Assembly: GCF_048268085.1 (NCBI RefSeq)
Contig: NZ_JBLWWF010000016.1
Location: 1-64,000 of the forward strand
Origin: Neptunicella sp048268085
Lineage (GTDB): Bacteria; Pseudomonadota; Gammaproteobacteria; Enterobacterales; Alteromonadaceae
Direction: 5' to 3'
DNA: 64,000 bases
The notes under the pieces were generated by a model. The model was given only the letters and a program-made list of their open reading frames with translations, was not told the origin of the DNA and searched no databases. The stretch's first letter is position 1. Every line of letters begins with the position of its first letter. The position numbers and the translations under genes are program-made. Below are positions 59,654 through 64,000 of this stretch, in pieces.

Positions 59654-62600
59654 TTGAAAACACAGCAAGGCCAGCTCCACATCGCGGCAAAAGTTATTAT
59701 TGTTTCTTTTTTTGCACTGCTTGTTAGTCCAATGTCTTATGCCGCACAGGGGCTTATCCAACAGCAAAGTGACGATGTGATCTATATTGGATTAGCTGTT
59801 ATTGCCGCGGTGGTAATGGGATTGTCCATCTGGATTTTGCTGATTAAATCAGCCTTGAAAAAATCGGCTCAAACTCAGCAACAGCAAGCTACAGTGCTGC
59901 AAGACAAGCAAGCTCAACTTGACGGCGCCGAGCAGGCTATTTTGCACCTTAACGCTGCTGGGCAAGTCATTTATGCCAATCAGGCCATTGCATTAGTCTT
60001 AAAGACCGATCCGAAACAACTAATAAATCGTGAGTTAACCGAAGTCATCAGCTTGCCTGAAACCGGTAAATTAGTTCGTGTGATGTCGGATGGGATTGCC
60101 GCAAGTGAACAAATTGCGCTGGCAGACATAGGTAAGCATCTTGTGGTGGGGATTCGTCCTGCCAAAGATAATCATTCTGAACTGGCTTTTATGGTCTCGA
60201 TTCAGGATGTTACCCGCCTGCAACAGGCTAAAGATCAGTTGCAATCTGAGTTAACTTTCGAGCAAAAGTTATCTGCTGTGGCACAACTTGGTCACATGAA
60301 TATTGATTATCAAAATAATACAGTTTGTGTCGATCAAACCTTTGCTCGATTGTTACAGCGCCCGATACCTGAAGTCGATGGTTCATTAGAACAACTTCAA
60401 AAGCTGATTGTTAGTGATGACTGGTTATCGTGGAAACAAGCGTTGGAACAGGGAAAACAAGGTCAACCGTTCGAACTTAAATGTCGTTTTTTAACCCCCG
60501 ATGGCGTGGCATATACGCAATTATACGGCTTGGTACAGGCTCAAGATGAAAAAGGTGAAGTCTTACAATTACGCATACGGGTGCAAGATTTAAATCAATT
60601 AGCAGCGTTGGAACAGCAAAATGCAGCCGATCAGTTAAAAATCAACAGTCTACTGGGGGCTAATCCTCATCCCATGTATTTTATGGATGAGCAGAGAAAA
60701 CTGGTTAACTGTAATGCCGCTTTTGAAAAACTGTTTTCTACCCAATTAAGCCAAATTCGAGGCTGCGGAATCGATGAATTAAGCTTTCTACCTGACGACA
60801 TCAAACAACAGCATAATGTTGATGAACTGATGTTGATGAGCATGGGAGGCGGCATGCTTAAAGAGATAGAACTGCGGTTAGCGGAAGATGACCTGAGGTC
60901 GATTCGTTTTAAACTTCAGGGCTATCGCCGAGCAGATGGAAAAATGGCCGGTTTGATTGGCTTGATAGAAGACATCAGTGAGCTAAAAGCCAGTCAGGCC
61001 CTGTTAGAACAGGAACGCCAGCGGTTTAGACAAATGCTCGATTTAGCCCCGGTTGCGGTCGCCATTATCGATCAGGACGACCATATTATTCAGGCGAATA
61101 ATGCTTTCACTGAGCGCTTAGGATTAAGTGCCAAAGAAATGAAAAAGGGCTCGTTCTATCAATTGTTTAACGATCCGATTAATTCAGGTAAAGCGGCCAA
61201 GCAACTGCATAAAACGGGTAAGTTACGCGCATTTGCGGCTGATCTAAAAGGTGCCGGCGAGGACTTGCATCCTAGCGAGTTACATATCGATTTGTTTGAT
61301 CCCGATACTCAGCAATATCTATGTTGGATTTCCGATATTAGTGATAAACAATTCCATCAGGACAAATTTGAAGGCTTGTTGCAACATAGCAGTATGCCAA
61401 TGGCGGTGCTGAATGAAGATGGCTTTAGCAAACTTAATCCGGCGGCTTGCGAGTTTTTTGCCATTGAAGATGAAGACGAGTTATTCGGACTTTTCCCTTA
61501 TTCCCCTGAACTGAATACCAATCAGGAAGCGGTTGAGAAACTGCAACAAAAACTCGACAAATTACGTCAGGATGGTCAGGCACAGAGCCTGGTCTGGCAA
61601 CATCAGCGCAACGAACAGGCGTTACCCTGTCAGGCGACTTATGTGCCGATGTATAAAGGTCAGGAGCTAGATTCCATTTTATGTATCTGGATGGATATGC
61701 GAGCGATTAACCAAGCTGATGAGCAGCGCATGGCCGCAATAAACTTGCAACAGGCTGCTGAACGTCGGGTCGCTGAAAAACAACAATTGCTAGAAAGTAG
61801 TCAGGATCAACTTGCCAGTAAAGTGCAGTCATTGACCGACACCGAATCGAAGTTGCAGGAAGTGCAACAAGATTTAACTCAAAAGCAGAGCAAGCTATCA
61901 GACTTGGAACAGGCTCACCAGGATGTGACCGACAATTTACAGCGCTTAAAACAGGATTATGATCAAAGTCGCAATCTATTGGCTGAAAGCCAGCAAACTA
62001 ATGCAGAATTGGAAGACCAGTTACAACAATCCAGCGTTAAAGTGAACGCGTTAGAAAAACAACGCAGCCAGATTGCCGATGCATTACAAAATAGCGAACA
62101 ACAATATAAACGTGCCCAACAAGAACTGGCAGAAAGTGAAGCCACCAGCGATCGGTTGCAGCAAGAACAGCAGCAGCAGCAGCAAAAAATCAGTGAATTT
62201 GTTGAGCAAATCGAAGGCTTAAAATCATCAATTGAACAGAAAGACCAGCAAATTAGCCAGGTAAGTGGCCAGATCACTACCTTGCAGTCGCAGCTTGCCA
62301 GCTCCGGTGAAGCGGGAGAAAAATTGCGTGAGCAGTTACTTAATCAGCGTAAAGCCAGTGAACTGGCCGAACAGCAACGTCGCGAACTGGAAGAAACATG
62401 TCGCCGAGCGCAAGCTGAATTGTCTGGCAAGGCACGCCGTATCGATCACCTGCAACATGAAATGCAAAAATTTGAGGAAATGTCGAATCAGCAAAAAGGT
62501 GATATGGAGCAACAACAGAAGTTATTGCAACAAGAGCTGGAAGCCAAACAACAACAACTGATGGAAACGCAACAAATATTGGACGAAACCAAACGTCAGT

Positions 62601-64000
62601 CAGAAAAAGAAAAAGTTGAGAAAGAACAGCAGCAACAGCAATTGCAAAAAATGCAGGAAGAACTGGCAGAAGTGGAACGTCGTACTGCCGAACAACAGAT
62701 GAAAATAGCGGATGCAGATAAACACTGGCAGCAACAACAACAAGCGTTACAGCAAGAGTTAGCGGCTAAACAACAGCAACTGCAACAGACCGAACAAATA
62801 CTGAATGACGCCAAACAGCAAACAGAGGCCGAAAAGGCTGAAAAAGCCAAGCAGCAAAAAATCTTTGAAAAGTTGCAAGCTGAGTTAGCTGAAGTAGAGC
62901 AACGTACGGCCGAACAACAACAAAAAATGGCTGAAAGCGACCAACAATGGCAACAGCGCCAACTGGAGCTTAAACGCGAACTGGAAGAGAAACAGCAACG
63001 TCTGCAACAAACCCAGGAACAACTAGATAAAACACAACAGCAATCCGATGCAGAAAAATTACAGCGCATGGAGCAGCAGCAGAAGTTTGATCAGTTAAAA
63101 GTTGAGCTAGCGGATGTTGAAACTCGTGCGGTAAAACAGCGGGAAATGATGGAAGGCAGCGATGAACAATGGCGTCAGCATCATGATGAAATAGAACAGC
63201 AAAAGAAACAGTTGCAACAAGCCTTGCAGGAAGCTGAGAAACAGAATGCCGCGATTCAGGATCAGCTAAAAAATAGCATGCAGGAATTGCAAAAAGCTGA
63301 AAACCAGGTGACCGAAACATTATCCGGAGAACAAAAACTACAAGCCGAACTTGAAGAAGCTCGTCAACAAGCTGAACAACTTAAACAGGCATTGCAGCAA
63401 CGCGAAGAGCAAGAATCTAAATTGCAGCAACAGCTTGAAGAGCAACAAAAAGTCTTACAGGACAGTGAACAGAATATTTCCAGTCTGGAAGGTGAACAAA
63501 AACAACTGACTGAACAATTGCAAGCGGTGCGTGAAGAGTATTCCACTACCCAACAAAGTCTGAGCGCGCAGGATAGTAATCAGTCTCAATTAGCCGAGCA
63601 GTTGAAAAAGCTTGAACAAGAATTACAAAACAGTAAACAGCAGTTGGATAGTAAAGAAAACGCCCTGCAAGATGCTCAGAAGAAACTGGAAAGTAGTCAG
63701 GCAAAATTAACCGAACAGGAACAGGCCTTGGTGGCTGCCCATAAAGCGGAACTGGAAGAAGCCAAATTGGCAAATCAGAAAGACGCAAAACAAGCGGCGA
63801 AACCTATTCCGGAATTTGCCAAGTTACCCATGCCGGAAAGTCCGGATGCCTGGTTTGCCTTGCTGCCCTTTTTACAAAACCATGCCAGTACAGAGCCATT
63901 GCCGGTTGCATTGAATTCATTGATGGATGAATTACAACAAGCCACCGATAAAACTAACGCTGCTGTAGAAAAAGAAGATGCCGGACAAATTCTGATTAAC
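59654..64000 (+). CDS. Giant multi-PAS coiled-coil sensor protein (3' end outside window)
   Basis: 1449 codons in frame with no stop before the window edge. TTG at 59654 with TAGGAAAAA upstream; the nearest ATG (59649) is out of frame and stops at once. Signal-like helix (about 10-30), one membrane helix (about 42-64), then PAS-like domains at about 90-190, 210-320, 333-450, 460-565 and 574-685, including VIYANQAIALVL and IIQANNAFTERLG. From about 690 to 1380 it is a Gln/Glu-rich coiled coil with an exact 74-residue repeat, followed by a short globular stretch. No HisKA, GGDEF or EAL motif is reached, so the output domain, if any, lies beyond the window. Confidence 0.88.
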   Translation, partial: MKTQQGQLHIAAKVIIVSFFALLVSPMSYAAQGLIQQQSDDVIYIGLAVIAAVVMGLSIWILLIKSALKKSAQTQQQQATVLQDKQAQLDGAEQAILHLNAAGQVIYANQAIALVLKTDPKQLINRELTEVISLPETGKLVRVMSDGIAASEQIALADIGKHLVVGIRPAKDNHSELAFMVSIQDVTRLQQAKDQLQSELTFEQKLSAVAQLGHMNIDYQNNTVCVDQTFARLLQRPIPEVDGSLEQLQKLIVSDDWLSWKQALEQGKQGQPFELKCRFLTPDGVAYTQLYGLVQAQDEKGEVLQLRIRVQDLNQLAALEQQNAADQLKINSLLGANPHPMYFMDEQRKLVNCNAAFEKLFSTQLSQIRGCGIDELSFLPDDIKQQHNVDELMLMSMGGGMLKEIELRLAEDDLRSIRFKLQGYRRADGKMAGLIGLIEDISELKASQALLEQERQRFRQMLDLAPVAVAIIDQDDHIIQANNAFTERLGLSAKEMKKGSFYQLFNDPINSGKAAKQLHKTGKLRAFAADLKGAGEDLHPSELHIDLFDPDTQQYLCWISDISDKQFHQDKFEGLLQHSSMPMAVLNEDGFSKLNPAACEFFAIEDEDELFGLFPYSPELNTNQEAVEKLQQKLDKLRQDGQAQSLVWQHQRNEQALPCQATYVPMYKGQELDSILCIWMDMRAINQADEQRMAAINLQQAAERRVAEKQQLLESSQDQLASKVQSLTDTESKLQEVQQDLTQKQSKLSDLEQAHQDVTDNLQRLKQDYDQSRNLLAESQQTNAELEDQLQQSSVKVNALEKQRSQIADALQNSEQQYKRAQQELAESEATSDRLQQEQQQQQQKISEFVEQIEGLKSSIEQKDQQISQVSGQITTLQSQLASSGEAGEKLREQLLNQRKASELAEQQRRELEETCRRAQAELSGKARRIDHLQHEMQKFEEMSNQQKGDMEQQQKLLQQELEAKQQQLMETQQILDETKRQSEKEKVEKEQQQQQLQKMQEELAEVERRTAEQQMKIADADKHWQQQQQALQQELAAKQQQLQQTEQILNDAKQQTEAEKAEKAKQQKIFEKLQAELAEVEQRTAEQQQKMAESDQQWQQRQLELKRELEEKQQRLQQTQEQLDKTQQQSDAEKLQRMEQQQKFDQLKVELADVETRAVKQREMMEGSDEQWRQHHDEIEQQKKQLQQALQEAEKQNAAIQDQLKNSMQELQKAENQVTETLSGEQKLQAELEEARQQAEQLKQALQQREEQESKLQQQLEEQQKVLQDSEQNISSLEGEQKQLTEQLQAVREEYSTTQQSLSAQDSNQSQLAEQLKKLEQELQNSKQQLDSKENALQDAQKKLESSQAKLTEQEQALVAAHKAELEEAKLANQKDAKQAAKPIPEFAKLPMPESPDAWFALLPFLQNHASTEPLPVALNSLMDELQQATDKTNAAVEKEDAGQILIN
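62515..63180 (+). repeat. 222-bp in-frame repeat in the coiled-coil protein
   Basis: The segment ELAEVERRTAEQQ starts at 62660, ELAEVEQRTAEQQ at 62882 and the diverged ELADVETRAVKQR at 63104, so the spacing is exactly 222 bp, 74 codons, each time. Flanking phrases (QQLxxTQxxLDxTKxQ) repeat in register. DNA identity is lower than protein similarity, so the duplication is old. Confidence 0.85.

Noticed and set aside
62160..62200. CAG-run as microsatellite or CRISPR-like array
   Set aside because: Short Gln-codon runs within a coding frame; no regular spacer-repeat structure.
61963..63788. Minus-strand ORFs rich in Cys and Ser
   Set aside because: They are the complement of the CAG/CAA-rich coiled-coil gene; Gln and Glu codons read in reverse give Cys, Leu and Ser runs.

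Overview
The window (about 64 kb) looks like an ordinary chromosomal segment of a marine-type gammaproteobacterium of the order Alteromonadales, probably Alteromonadaceae-like. The evidence is the gene set and order: an rRNA operon end, ntrC-ntrB, a DUF4124 gene, glnA and typA/bipA; a cytochrome bo3 operon; YihG-type acyltransferases; rpsF-rpsR-rplI; holD-rimI; a TPP-controlled TonB/PnuT locus; and a MetH split into two genes. Genus assignment is inference; no phage, integrase, transposase or CRISPR array was found.

Layout. 1-936: the 3' part of a 5S rRNA followed by degenerate repeats of the 5S tail, each with its own terminator. 937-7810: nitrogen regulation (ntrC, ntrB, glnA with a sigma-54 promoter and NtrC-like sites) and the GTPase gene bipA. 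8265-13669: a small membrane ORF, then cyoABCDE. 13677-21232: YbdG-type mechanosensitive channel, two tandem acyltransferases, proB, a crotonase and a TolB-like/TPR membrane protein. 21300-29264: a secreted protein with a PEP-CTERM-like tail, a MacAB-like efflux operon, a serine hydrolase and an EamA transporter. 29573-35358: ribosomal protein operon, MFS permease, SIMPL protein, YqhD-type reductase and a class V aminotransferase. 35431-40840: an S9 peptidase, then a reactive-sulfur locus in which TauE, rhodanese, two YeeE/YedE halves and a two-cysteine ArsR repressor are divergent from a persulfide-dioxygenase-like hydrolase across an operator-like palindrome.

40930-44887 is a TPP-riboswitch operon for thiamine salvage: outer-membrane receptor, small thiamine-binding-like protein, PnuT permease and a kinase-fold protein. 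After tRNA-Trp come holD-rimI, cdd and small conserved genes. At 47979-49642 an AT-rich insert carries a secreted phospholipase-A2-like protein and an overlapping exported partner. metA, preceded by tandem MetJ boxes, and the two-gene MetH form a methionine cluster. A ParDE pair is tightly joined to a WbuC-like cupin, a DUF938 methyltransferase and a second PnuC. The right end holds an XRE/membrane pair, a DUF482 protein, recX and the first 1449 codons of a giant multi-PAS coiled-coil protein that runs off the window.

Most genes are recognisable housekeeping or accessory metabolism. The best candidates for something new are the PLA2-like/partner pair, the PAS protein with an exact 74-codon repeat, the 5S-tail/terminator array and the thiamine operon with its atypical kinase motif. 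All functional calls rest on reading motifs and on remembered family sequences; no database search was run.
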